DNA of 64,000 bases, from NCBI GenBank assembly GCA_029204225.1, contig CM055111.1, positions 18,889,015 to 18,953,014 on the forward strand, in the 5' to 3' direction. Under the pieces are notes generated by a model that made no database searches, had not been told where the DNA came from, and was given only the letters and a program-made list of their open reading frames with translations. This stretch comes from Diphasiastrum complanatum (taxonomy: Eukaryota > Streptophyta > Lycopodiopsida > Lycopodiales > Lycopodiaceae). Within the stretch, counting starts at the first letter, position 1, and the number at the start of each line of letters is the position of its first letter. This document shows positions 1 to 9,377 of the stretch, piece after piece. Position numbers and translations under genes: made by a program.

Positions 1-124
1 GAATAAGTATTTTCCTATATAGAAAATTTTTAATAGAAAAGAATTAGTTTTCCTATATAGATAAATAGCTTCCTTTGATCAGTTGCAATATAGTAGCCAA
101 CTCTACTTGTCCCAAAGCATTAAG
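1..124. repeat. Dispersed repeat rich in TTCCTATATAG, copy 1
   Basis: The first 124 bases match 8867-8990 with only a few substitutions. Both copies carry TTTTCCTATATAG motifs, and both end at the same place (AAGCATTAA) before diverging, so this is an element or fragment edge. Here it abuts a copia reverse transcriptase fragment. At 8.9 kb it abuts unassigned DNA. The family is not identified. Confidence 0.75.
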
Positions 125-127
125 CAT

Positions 128-995
128 GAGAATTAGGCGAAGAGGTCTACATGGATCAACCCCCAGGATATGTCTCGAATTCACTTCTTGACTATGCATG
201 CAGAATGCATAGAAACATCTATAGTCTAAAACAATCAGCCCGACAATGGTACAAGAAGAAAGATCAAGCCCTGAAATCATTAGGATTCAAGCCTCTCTTG
301 GCTGATTCCAATGTATATGTCAGAGTTACAGATGGGCAGATTATCATTGTGGCTGTGTATGTGGATGACACTCTGATAAGTGAGTAGCTAATTGCTGAAG
401 TAAAGGCAGACATCTCGAAACATTTCGAGATCGTGGATCTGGGAGAAGCCAGGTGTTACCTAGGCTTGCAAATCGAAAGGGACTATGAGGGAGGTAAGTT
501 ATACCTTCACCCAGAAGATCCTAGAGGACTTTGGGATGCTGAACTGCAAAGGAGCGAACACTCCAATGCTCGCAGGGACGGTGCTGACGAATGATGATTG
601 TCCAAAGATTGAGAAAGAGAGAGAACAAATGCATCTCACACCTTAGAGGAAGCTAATAGGATCACTGATGTACCTTGCTGACAACATACGTCCTGATACT
701 GCTTATGCAGTATTCAGGATGAGCCAATTCTGCACGAATCCAGGCTCAACACATTGGAAGATTGCAAAATGAATTTTGCAATATCTTCAATTAACGAGGG
801 ATTATGGCTTGTGTTATTGTCTTGGTGCATGCTTCAGGCTACTTTCCTATAGCGACGCTAGCTGGGCATCTCTCAAGGATGACTGTAAAAGCGTCTCAGG
901 AGGATGCACCATCGCATCAGGAGCAGCAGGTCTCTGAGTCAGCAAGAAGCAGACCGTTGTAGCCCATCATCCTGTGAAGCAAAATATGTTGCCAA
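128..995 (+). pseudogene. Ty1/copia reverse transcriptase-RNase H remnant
   Basis: This is the C-terminal part of a copia pol. The reading begins with EEVYMDQPPGYV, the usual copia RT entry. It continues through YSLKQSARQWY and the catalytic box YVDD (about 358-369), then LGEARCYLGLQIERD. RNase H follows, with YSDASWASLKDD near 850-880 and SKKQTVVA plus CEAKYVANAL near 940-990. Stops and frameshifts interrupt it after YVDDTLISE and around 500-600, so it is inactive. At about 990 it joins an LTR fragment through a shared TGCCAATGCACT, which suggests a microhomology deletion that removed the end of RNase H and the start of the LTR. The sequence belongs to the same lineage as family A at 12.5-15.7 and 44.6-58.3 kb. 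Confidence 0.85.
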
Positions 996-1262
996 TGCAC
1001 TGCATGGATTTGAATGCAGTGGTTGAAAAAGCAGGGGAAGTTCAATATAGATAATTTCTCTTGTTGTGTCTGATCGAGTATGCAAATGCTTCTGTTGTTA
1101 ATCGTGTGTCTGAGTTTTTTTTTTCTCGTTCATTCTAATTCCGCACCTTGGTTGAAACTATGTTGAATGATGCATTAATTTTATAAACGTAGATCAGCAG
1201 AGCAGCCTAACTACATTCTAGAGGATTGTAGGAGTGATTCAGATGGCAGTGTCTAGTGATCG
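990..1262 (+). repeat. 3' part of a family A copia LTR
   Basis: The stretch matches the last third of the family A LTRs (45240-45500 and 57950-58240). Shared words include GTAGGAGTGATTCA and GATCGCATCT. It lacks the expected LTR end, so it is truncated where the minus-strand region at 1262 begins. Confidence 0.75.
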
Positions 1263-1529
1263 CATCTAAACTCCATCCGAGTCGCAAGAGAACTGTGGTT
1301 CCTTCGTGGAAGCTTCGCGACTGCAAAACCCAAATCGCGATACACAAACCTGATTCCTCATCAAGAATGTTGCACAAAACATCGCGAGTTCTAACCTAAA
1401 TATGAATTTACAAAGTGCAAGTAGGGCTTTACATGAATTTAGACACCATAACACATTTACATGTACAATATAAACAATAATTTTGGATAATGTGGGATCA
1501 TGAGGCTCCACATATCCCCTTCCTCAGCT
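1262..1529 (-). repeat. Possible polypurine tract and LTR start next to the H3-like pseudogene
   Basis: On the minus strand the pseudogene stop codon (1526-1524) lies within a purine run, GAGGAAGGGG. This is followed by TGTGGAGCCTCATGATCCC starting at 1512, and downstream sequence runs to the junction at 1262. A purine tract followed by TG and an early GATCCCACATT word is how many plant LTRs begin. No second copy of this LTR is visible in the window, so the assignment is an inference. It could instead be an ordinary 3' untranslated region. Confidence 0.35.
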
Positions 1530-3709
1530 ATGCAGTGGCTCGCAAACAAATTGCTTACAATCTTCTTTGTCACTTCCTATTGGCTGGCTTTCTATGGAAA
1601 ATAGCTTTTGCTCGGGCTTCATTTCATTCATTGACTTGCCTTTTGTAGCAAGGTAGTAATTGTTCTTCTGGTTGTAATCTTCCTGAAATGATAAATTCGA
1701 ATAACCTCCCATTCCTTGATTTTCCAATGGTGCAAGAGGGTTGTCGATCAATGTGTTATTTTCAAGATAAGTGTACCAACTATCCTCAGACAAGATTTCA
1801 GACATCTCAGCAGAAGGGACAATTAGTGAGAGGACTGCATATGTATATTCTGGGAATTTTTCTTTAATGTACAATTGTTGAATGGACAAAAGGGCATATG
1901 AAATGAGAGAACCAATATTTACATAATTGTAAGTATAGTATGGTTTGGTTATTGGGTTAGTAAATCGAAGTATATCATCTGCTTTAACTTCCTTCAAATA
2001 ATGAGAATAATTAGCTTCCCAATCTGTGTAGATTTGCCACAGATCAGGGAATAATAGCTGACTAGAGAACTTGGAAGGAGTTGGATCAGGGCTAGGAACT
2101 ACTCAATTAACATCAAAAATGTTAATTGGGTCTAGCTTATTCCGATACTCATCCAAAGCTGGAAAAATATTGTTTTCAAATGTTTTTAGATATTCTAGGA
2201 TATATATATGCAAAGATCCTATAACAACATGGATATTGTTAGTTTGCACATTGAGCTTATTCTGAACAATGGCAAGAGCAAAGATACCTTTTTGGTGCAT
2301 TGTTAGTTTGGCCCAAAAAGTGTTTAGGCTAGAAAAAATCCAAGGTCTTTCCCATTGTTCTTTTGTATAACCAAAAAGTTTTGGTAAAAGAAGGTAATCC
2401 ATTCTCCACTGGAGTTCTGGACTATTAAAAGGTAGAAGAAAAAATGTTAGTTCTTGTTGGAATGTCTGAAATTCTGTCTTTAGTAGTGAATACACTACCT
2501 TGTTCTTCCTCTCGACAGCTCCACTGTGTGATGCTTCAGCCTGCTACGAAATGATTGCTAGAGTTGCTGGTTGGTCTAAAGAAGCTATGTCACTGGTTGC
2601 TTTTGGCCTCACAACATCCTCAGGGTCAATCTGCATGTCTTGATCTTTCTGGATTTGCTTAAAAACAATATTTGTCTAGATGGCCTTCTCTGATGTATCT
2701 TTATCTGGCTCATCCATCTGCATAGACTAGTCTTGGCGCTGGACATGTTTTTTATCTTCAAAATTCTGGATTTGGCTTGATTGAAACTTAGCCTCTTCCA
2801 GTTCTTCTTTCAATTTCTCATATGAAACCATCTAGGGTTGCAAATATTGCAGCTGGAAGGTCTGGATAATTTTTTCTTGAATACCTTACAAGTTGTTGGG
2901 CCGATCCTGTATCTCCCATGAGATACACAAGCTCCCAATGTGACTTCGGCACTTATCCGCCATAGAATTGTCTCTTTGGCTTGTTTGATTTGGTTGCCTT
3001 TCCTTAGCAGAGTCTGTAGAATTCTATAGCTAGGCAACAGAGTCCTGAAGCTGCTTTGATTTGCTTGGGCACTCTCCTTGTTGGTAATGGCATTGCTGAG
3101 TTTGTCGCTCAGCTCCTCGTTACTACTCTGCAAAGTAGCTCGTGCAACATCTGACTCAGAGCTCAAGAAGACACGGGGTCTCTTGGCCGGGATACGTCCA
3201 GGAGGAAGGGAGACAGCTAGCCTTCGAGATCCAGCCTTCTTGGGGACAACTTGCTTCTCTTCGTCCTAGAGGTAGTAGGCACGTTGGTTCTATCCAGAGG
3301 CAGGTCTCTAGAGGTGCTGGCATTATCAACATGCAGACCAGAATATCTGTCCCGAAGCCTTTTGAGAATGAAGAAATCCTTTGGCATGATGGTGACACGC
3401 TTACCATGCACTACCAAAAGACAAGTATCCTCAAAAAACTAGGACAGAAAATCTTCTGCAACACCCTGCAAGGTCTGCATGGCTGTCACGGCAAAACAAA
3501 TATCCAAGCCAAGTGACAGAGTGACATTCCATACAGATCAGCTAAAAGGAGCTCTAGGGATTAACAATTCAGTTGATCTCTGGAGTTTTCTGATCTCCCT
3601 CAGCCAGACCTGCTTCCTGCCACGCCTACACCGAATACCAGGGGGAACACGAGAATGGGATGGCTGTATAGTGGTGATGGCACGGGCGGTGGATTTGGTC
3701 CTGGCCATC
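1524..3709 (-). pseudogene. Histone H3/CENH3-like fold fused to a long coiled-coil region (degenerate)
   Basis: From 3709 downward the reading starts MARTKSTAR, the H3 N-terminus, with a tail about 12 residues shorter than canonical H3. A histone fold follows: WLREIRKLQRSTELLIP (alpha-N), then VAEDFL, FFEDTCLLVVHGKRVTIMPKD and KRLRDR (to about 3347). LLIP, AEDF and KDF resemble CENH3 more than H3, but loop 1 has canonical H3 length. In-frame TGA (after PFS) and TAG (after DFLS) fit C-to-T changes. After frame changes near 3250 and 3060 the reading continues through KRPRVFLSSESD, a coiled coil (SSNEELSDKLSNAITNKES; VSYEKLKEELEEAK), and two helical ORFs (2495-2103, 1997-1524). The latter two are in one frame, separated by a single TGA. 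Most internal stops could be former Gln or Arg codons. Total length is about 730 codons without visible introns. The C-terminal part is not recognised. A host pseudogene is the alternative to retroelement cargo. Confidence 0.7.
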
Positions 3710-4017
3710 ATTCTCGGAAGAAGAAAATTAACAGAAAGAAGTTTGAACAAAACAAAAGTGGATCAAAACAAAAAACTTTGCAATGAAAGGGCGCTTGAGA
3801 TCGATACCAGCACTTAATATCGGTTTCGAGCACAAGATCTACAAAGACTGTTTGCAAAAAGGAGATGCACGCTCGAAAGCGATATTGCACAGCAGGCAGT
3901 ATCAGACTCGAGTGCACTGTGAGAGGACGAAAGCTTGAATTATGAAAGAGCGCACTTGAGAGCGATATCGAGAGCTAAAAGCAAAAATTTTGCGGAAAAA
4001 AATGAAAATTCCGAGGA

Positions 4018-4029
4018 CTTATATATACG
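4018..4029 (-). promoter_or_regulatory. TATA-like box upstream of the H3-like pseudogene
   Basis: On the minus strand TATATATAAG lies about 310 bases upstream of the H3-like ATG at 3709. The spacing would fit a promoter plus a 5' leader of a few hundred bases. AT-rich TATA-like words are common, so this is positional evidence only. Confidence 0.35.
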
Positions 4030-4034
4030 AAATT

Positions 4035-4290
4035 TTTGCACGTGTAAAAAAAAGGTCGAGACATGTGTCATCAGATGATTAGACCACGTGGAATGTCTGT
4101 ACTAACAATGATGAGCCAAGTATGAGGCCACGTGGGCTGAGACACGTGTGCGAATCCCTAATCGACACGTGTCATTCATGCACGTGATAGATGTTAGATC
4201 AATCATACTAGGTACGGCGCATTTATTTTGGCTAATCACAAGTTGATACGTGTTCCTTCGCCAGTCCTCCACACGTGCAATTTTTTTTTA
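4035..4290. repeat. CACGTG-dense block, copy 1
   Basis: About 250 bases hold many G-box related words (CACGTG, ACACGTGT, and near matches such as ACATGTGT). A direct copy lies at 4664-4890. The order of sites and intervening words (GAATCCC, CAATCAT, TTTATTTTGGC) is the same in both copies. The block lies upstream of the H3-like pseudogene TATA. G-boxes are bound by bHLH/bZIP factors in plants, but whether the block was a promoter or transposon subterminal sequence cannot be told from sequence alone. Confidence 0.7.
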
Positions 4291-4663
4291 TAAATATGTC
4301 TTTTTGGGCTCAGATTTTCACGCAAATTCATGATTGCATTGTCGGATATCGATTTCAAATGCGACGCTTGCTCTCATTACATCTTGTTGGCTAATATGCG
4401 CTTGGATCCGATAATACATCGTCCAGTTTCGCTTTGGAGCGCGTCTCGCAACCCTTTTCTTTTCTGCTCGTTTTCCTTGCGCTCGGATCCGATACTCCAA
4501 CTTCAAATATCTCTCTCGAGCGCACGTTGATTTGATGTGCTTGTCGGACCTAGGGTTTGCGCCTGAGAGCGATATTTGGAACTTCAGTTCTGTTATTTTT
4601 GTTTAAAATGCTAATTTTGAATCTAGTTTGCTTTCTTTTTTTAATGAATTTTTGCAAATTTTT
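4291..4663. other. Spacer between the two CACGTG blocks; no gene seen
   Basis: The spacer holds several GCGC/ATATCG motifs and T-rich runs. GGATATCGATTTCAA at about 4345 recurs at about 4889, so the duplication unit extends beyond the CACGTG block. Short ORFs on both strands show no recognisable family. Confidence 0.5.
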
Positions 4664-4912
4664 GCACGTGTGAAAAGACGTCCGAGACACGTGTCGTCAG
4701 ATGACTAGACCATGTGGAAATTCCATACTGATAATGATGACCCAATTATGAGGACACGTGGGCTGAGACACGTGCACGAATCCCTTATCAACATGTGTCA
4801 TTCTCGCACGTGACAGATGTCAGATCAATCATTCAAAGTACGACACATTTATTTTGGCCAATCACATATCGACACGTGTTGCTTTGCCGGATATCGATTT
4901 CAAGCGCGCCGC
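4664..4912. repeat. CACGTG-dense block, copy 2
   Basis: Direct repeat of 4035-4290 with scattered substitutions, ending in the shared word GGATATCGATTTCAA. At about 4913 it is cut off by a copia RNase H fragment, so that junction is a recombination or insertion boundary. Confidence 0.7.
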
Positions 4913-4913
4913 T

Positions 4914-5142
4914 TCAGTCAGAGTGGCATTCAGCTAGCAAAGAATCTAGTGTTCCATACGAGAACCAAACACATTGAGATTTAGTATCACTTTATACGTG
5001 CGAGGCTGTTGAGTCGTGAAATTCATGTTATTCATTGTAGTATGAACGAACAACTAGCTGATATTTTCAATAAGCCAGTTGTTAGAAAAAAGTTTGATAA
5101 GTTAAAATCAAAGCTTTATGTACTTAAAGTTTGTTGACTTTA
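4914..5142 (+). pseudogene. Ty1/copia RNase H C-terminus
   Basis: The reading SGIQLAKNLVFHTRTKHIEI, then YHFIRARLLSREIHV and NEQLADIFNKPV, is the conserved end of copia RNase H. One stop replaces a residue after HIEI. It ends with KLYVLKVC and a stop at about 5140. Everything upstream of this point in pol is missing. It is a different lineage from families A, B, D and E. Confidence 0.85.
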
Positions 5143-5180
5143 AAACTATGTATATGACTGTATAGAAAGTAAACTCTACT

Positions 5181-5466
5181 TTAAGGGAGAGAGTTAAAAA
5201 TAAAGTAGAATCACCGTGTTACTGTACTGTGGGTCCTATCAGTAGATAAGGATCAGTTGGCTTCGCCACGAGGTGATGGGACACGCGTCCTGTCAACGGC
5301 AACCTAGGTCATGCATGGGTTGCATGAGTGAAGGACTATATGTATAGTGTATTTTCATTTTGAGAAATACAGTTGCTACGTGAGCTAGGTGTGGAGAGTG
5401 TTTTCTGTCTGTGTTAATGTGTAGCATGACCTCTGTTCCTATTCAAAGCAAATTCTAAGTGAAACA
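5181..5466 (+). repeat. Polypurine tract and probable 3' LTR after the RNase H fragment
   Basis: A purine run AAGGGAGAGAG (about 5183-5193) follows the RNase H stop by about 45 bases, the usual copia arrangement. The sequence after it would be the 3' LTR; its TG start looks mutated, and no second copy is in the window, so the right boundary near 5466 is a guess. Confidence 0.5.
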
Positions 5467-5479
5467 TTATGTTATAATG

Positions 5480-5715
5480 AGCTAGAGGCTTCCTTGGATC
5501 CTAATGACAACATTGCAATTGTACCTAATCCAAGTCCACACATATCAAAACAACAAGTTGGTAATGGTCGTAATCGAAACAAGATGAGACGAAAATCAAG
5601 TTTGTTCGATTTGTATGTCATTGAAAGTTTTGATAGTGATGCAACTGGGATGACATACAATATTATGATTTCAAATGGATTAATAGAAAATCAAACAAAA
5701 ATACACCAAATGTAA
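5480..5715 (+). other. Unrecognised coding-like fragment
   Basis: An open frame reads LEASLDPNDNIAIVPNPS, then KSSLFDLYVIESFDSDATG, ending at a TAA near 5713. The composition looks like real coding sequence rather than chance, but no family is recognised. It sits between a copia LTR and the duplicated segment, so a transposase fragment is likely. About 200 bases of AT-rich DNA without a gene follow. Confidence 0.35.
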
Positions 5716-5916
5716 GCAAATATATTATGTTTACTTGAGATTAAAAGGCTTCGATGTGAATGAAGAGATGTTTATTTACCAACCAATACTAAGTTAACAA
5801 GAGTTGTTCTATGTGATGTCAAGGTCTTGACATCTTAAGGTTGTTGGTTGTTAATCAAACGACTATGTCTGCTCCTCTTTTTGAATTCAAGCTTAATAAA
5901 TAGAATTTCAAACTTC

Positions 5917-6304
5917 ATTGGGTTGTTTGAATGCAACTTAGAAATGTAGAATATGATTACAAATGATGTTATATTTATGCTATTTCACATCTCTATAATA
6001 TGCAACATTATCAATACAAATATATATTTGTAAATGAGTCTAACTGTGCAATTCATTTTCAACAAACAAAATATCCAACAATTTGGAGATTGTTAAAATA
6101 TGTGATTTAGCAAATCATAAGCTCGCATAACTCGCACACATTTACTTGCAAAGTGTCAAGTCCCAAGCCCAAGTAAGTCTCTCTCTCCAAGGACACACAC
6201 TTGCAACCGTAACCCAAATTCTCCACAATTTTCTACCTATTATGAAATTAGAGTTTTGATTAACAAAGAGATTACTAAGTCCATATCGAATGCAATTTTT
6301 TGAA
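5917..6304. repeat. Segmental duplication copy 1, part 1
   Basis: Matches 39343-39730 in the same orientation with few differences, starting at TTCATTGGGTTGTTTGAATG. No coding sequence is recognised. It is the left end of a multi-part duplication that also includes 7180-8085 and 10334-12165. Confidence 0.85.
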
Positions 6305-7179
6305 ATAACAATGTTCACAATATCACAACCTTTTTTGCACATACCCTTTCATACAAAAATTTGTGCAAATTGTCACTACAATTTTTTGAAATTTTAAAAT
6401 AAACAAAATACTTCTCGCTTATTTGACAATAGGGAAGGGCCTTTCTTTATGCCTAGGCGGAAGAGCATTGCAAAACTCCTCTCCACCCCAAAAAAAATCC
6501 CCATACCATAACAATATAAATACTTTAAAATAACCATGCTTGTACAAAACTTACTTGTAATAGAAAAGCATAAACGTAGCATACAATCTGATGCTAAAAA
6601 GACGTATGCTTCACAAAAAGACTCAATTAGTTTGCGCGAACACGTCTTGCTGGGAATGAAAGCAATGGATAACCTCTTGTGACATTTTCTCTCTTATTCT
6701 CGTGCATTATTCTTAATCTCGTTTTGTTAAAATCTTAAAGTTGGAGCTAAGTAGGGCTATGATTCGGCTCGGCACAATTCTGTACAGCGTGTAAACAAGT
6801 TTGATAGATTATAAATGGATTGAAGGAGAGAACTGCTCTTCGTTGAGATTCAACATCACTGCCTTACTCGGAACTCCATAGCGGCATTGTTGGACACCCA
6901 TCATCATATTATTGTTTACGAATATGGCAGGCTCTTATAACTTCGGTTGTGCCTAGAGGGGATTGACTACACAGAAGCAGATAAAGAGTTCAGGTTAACC
7001 TGTGACAGAATAGGAAATTGGATCTTAAAGCTAGTGGAAATGGAAAGAGAACTTGGAGACAATTTCCTGCCCTGCAAGACATCCTAACAACCTTCGAGCT
7101 CGTAGTCGAGCTTTTATTGGCATATTGCTGAGAAAGTCATTTTGTCAGAAAGCTAACACCGCTTCTAATTTTATCTATT
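6305..7179. other. Segment present only in duplication copy 1; no gene seen
   Basis: About 875 bases here have no counterpart in copy 2, where the flanks meet directly at about 39730. Either an insertion in copy 1 or a deletion in copy 2 explains this. Only short ORFs are present, and no target duplication or terminal repeat was seen at the edges. Confidence 0.5.
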
Positions 7180-8085
7180 TTATGCTACTTTTATTTTAAA
7201 GAGGCTTTGGCCCCTCACATCTTGCGAGCACGGGCCGCACGTATGATGGTTTGGCCCCGGTGCCCTCCTGACCACACGTTTTCTTTTTTTAAACTGCCTG
7301 CCTGAACGCCACGTGTCCAAGTAGACAGTTTATATCCCATAAGCATTTCTACAAGGTAAGGGGAGGAAATATATACAGAAACCCACCTAATCGCTAGCAT
7401 GTGTGTGTGTGTGTGCATGGGTGCCCGGCGCCACCCGCCCTGCCCAACGCCACTGCCCGGCGCCACCTGCAGGCTGCCCGGCGCCACCCGTCCTGTCCGA
7501 GACTGCGGCTCGGTGCCGTGGGTGCCCGTGGCCTGGGGCTGCCTGTCGAAAACCCTCAAGCCAGCCACACCTCAAATTTTGGCGGGCACCCCCTTGCGGA
7601 CACCCGTCAGCCGCTGGGGGGCACCGGGGCCAAAACCCTCCCACGTGCGGGCCGTGCTCGTAAGTCCCAGGGGGTTAAAGCGGCCCGGATATCCACCCAC
7701 ACACACGTGAGCAGGGAAGGTAACGGGAATGTACGTAACCAACCAAACCCAACCACCACACCCGGGGGCCTATTACTTCTATGTATTTAACTGAACTACG
7801 CAATATTTCGCGAACAGATTTTTGAGCACTCATTCGCCAATATCATAGACATGCTCTTCAGTGCCTAGAAAAGATGGAGATCCAACATCTACTACCGGAT
7901 TATGAACTCTGGTACTGTATTGTGGAGGTTTGAAAGAGTTAGTAAATACGGATAGACAATCCGTGTTCTTCTGAATCATGAATCATGAAATCTACGTCTT
8001 TAACAAGCCTCTCGGTTTGAGCAGTATAGAATGGAGATTTTAGTTGAGATATCGACATGACTCATGGAAGATGATCAGCACTGAG
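7180..8085. repeat. Segmental duplication copy 1, part 2 (GC-rich core)
   Basis: Matches 39733-40640. The core (7400-7720) is GC-rich, unlike its AT-rich surroundings, and holds a (GT)n run and three imperfect tandem copies of TGCCCGGCGCCACC. Open frames exist in several phases on both strands, as expected of GC-rich sequence, and none looks like a protein family. It may be part of an unidentified mobile element or LTR. The match with copy 2 stops at GAGGAGGGTCG. Confidence 0.8.
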
Positions 8086-8718
8086 GAGGGTCGATACCAG
8101 GACATTTTTCATCAAATAGCCATGATCCGGTCTGGAAAGATTCTGGCGAAAATTCAGGTGGCCATTTTCTGTCTTCTGTATCTTAAGGCCCATATCTATT
8201 TGGTACAGTTGAAAGCGATTGGTAGGTTTTTGAGATGTCATTTTGTTGGTCCACATAGTTGCTAGTAGAACCATCGGTCCTCCCAAAAGTTCAAGACTGT
8301 TTGCAGATTTGTGTCGGAGAAGTGTAGAGAAAAGTGCACCCCAGACTGGAATAGTCATGTAAATGAAAGTGGTGACGGATGCATTCACACCACGCAGAGC
8401 TCGTATTTCCAACCAGCTGCATAGTCCACCATAGACGAGACCATAGTACATCAATGGAAACCATGGTAAAGGTTGGGCTAGCATTGTGGAATCTAAGCCC
8501 CAATCACTGGAACTGGTGCGTAGATTGCATATCTCCCAAAAAGCACTGAGAACAGTTAATACGGCTAACTGAACGACATTTAAACGCTTTGCATTCAATG
8601 CTTTACCAATTTTGAGGACTTCTGCTCGAAATTTTTGCAGAGCGGAAGTTAAAGAACTGGCGAAAACCCATGAATTTCCACCTTGAGCGCGATATATACA
8701 CAAGGAACTTTTGATCAT
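8062..8718 (-). CDS. EamA/DMT-family transporter, C-terminal fragment
   Basis: A 218-codon frame holds an EamA-like half: LNVVQLAVLTVLSAFWEI, then PLMYYGLVYGGLCSWLEIRALRGVNA, TFIYMTIPVWGALFSTLL and LELLGGPMVLLATMW, giving about four hydrophobic segments. Drug/metabolite transporters normally have ten, so the N-terminal half is missing. The ATG at 8718 lies directly at an ATTCCTATATAGGAA palindrome, so the upstream coding sequence was lost or is separated by an intron. The last 20-25 residues read into duplicated repeat DNA and are probably not native. It has no stops inside, so it may be recent or part of a spliced gene. A membrane solute transporter is inferred from the family; the substrate is unknown. 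Confidence 0.65.
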   Translation of the reverse strand: MIKSSLCIYRAQGGNSWVFASSLTSALQKFRAEVLKIGKALNAKRLNVVQLAVLTVLSAFWEICNLRTSSSDWGLDSTMLAQPLPWFPLMYYGLVYGGLCSWLEIRALRGVNASVTTFIYMTIPVWGALFSTLLRHKSANSLELLGGPMVLLATMWTNKMTSQKPTNRFQLYQIDMGLKIQKTENGHLNFRQNLSRPDHGYLMKNVLVSTLLSADHLP

Positions 8719-8990
8719 TCCTATATAGGAAAAAAAAAGAGTTTTCCTAGAACGAAATACACATAACTAGGAACTGTGCATTCACTAGGAAAAATAAAAC
8801 AGTTCCTAGATTGACAATATAGGAAAACTTTTCCTATATAGGAAAATTTTGACCAAGAATTTCCTAGAATAAGTATTTTCCTATATAGAAAATTTTTAAC
8901 AGAAAAGAATTAGTTTTCCTATATAGATAAATAGCTTCCTTTGTTCAGTTGCAATATAGTAGCCAACTCTAATTGTCCCAAAGCATTAAA
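8719..8990. repeat. TTCCTA palindrome cluster, includes dispersed repeat copy 2
   Basis: The stretch contains about nine copies of TTCCTA or TAGGAA, several as palindromes, including a perfect 18-bp TTTTCCTATATAGGAAAA at 8829-8846. Bases 8867-8990 duplicate the first 124 bases of the window. Such arrays resemble subterminal repeats of DNA transposons, but no transposase or terminal repeat was found. Confidence 0.7.
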
Positions 8991-9377
8991 TATGTTAAAT
9001 ATGGTGTCAGCTGTTGTTTGGTGGGGATAATCATATGGACTTCTCTCTGAAAAAAAACACACTTAGGAAACGCAAATTCCCAACTTAAACTATTAAAAAG
9101 CTCGCAGGCAAACCAGAACCGAGATGAGAATTCCCAACTAAAACAAAAATAAAGAAGAAGAAGGGCGAAGTTTAGAAAGAACAAACGATCTTGTATATAA
9201 TGACGTAGACAGTGAGAGTGACCTCAAAGCAAATGGTGGGCTGAAGCATCGCATCTCGAAATGGCACAAATCACAGTCATGAGTTTATTCAAACAAAACT
9301 AAGAGATACAGTCAATATTCCTTGCAGCAGCTTATAATGTAGAACTGAAGAAAGCCATTCATCAGTCGGTTAGACGC
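8991..9377. other. No gene seen
   Basis: AT-rich DNA with only short ORFs on either strand. No recognisable family, RNA gene or repeat boundary was found. Confidence 0.5.

Larger units (their letters stand above)
3786..4580. repeat. Degenerate GCGC/ATATCGCTCTCAAG motif cluster
   Basis: Variants of a motif combining GCGC, TTGAGAGC and GATATC recur at about 3786, 3868, 3950, 4344, 4404, 4480 and 4560, on both strands, with another at about 4888. The copies at 3786-3972 would lie in the 5' leader of the H3-like pseudogene. This could be transposon subterminal repeats or clustered regulatory sites. No specific factor can be named. Confidence 0.4.

Noticed and set aside
7215-7790. Several overlapping Pro/Ala/Arg-rich ORFs on both strands
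   Set aside because: GC-rich DNA has few stop codons, and five competing frames cover the same bases with no domain. The second copy at 39963-40382 has the same pattern with frames not conserved between copies.
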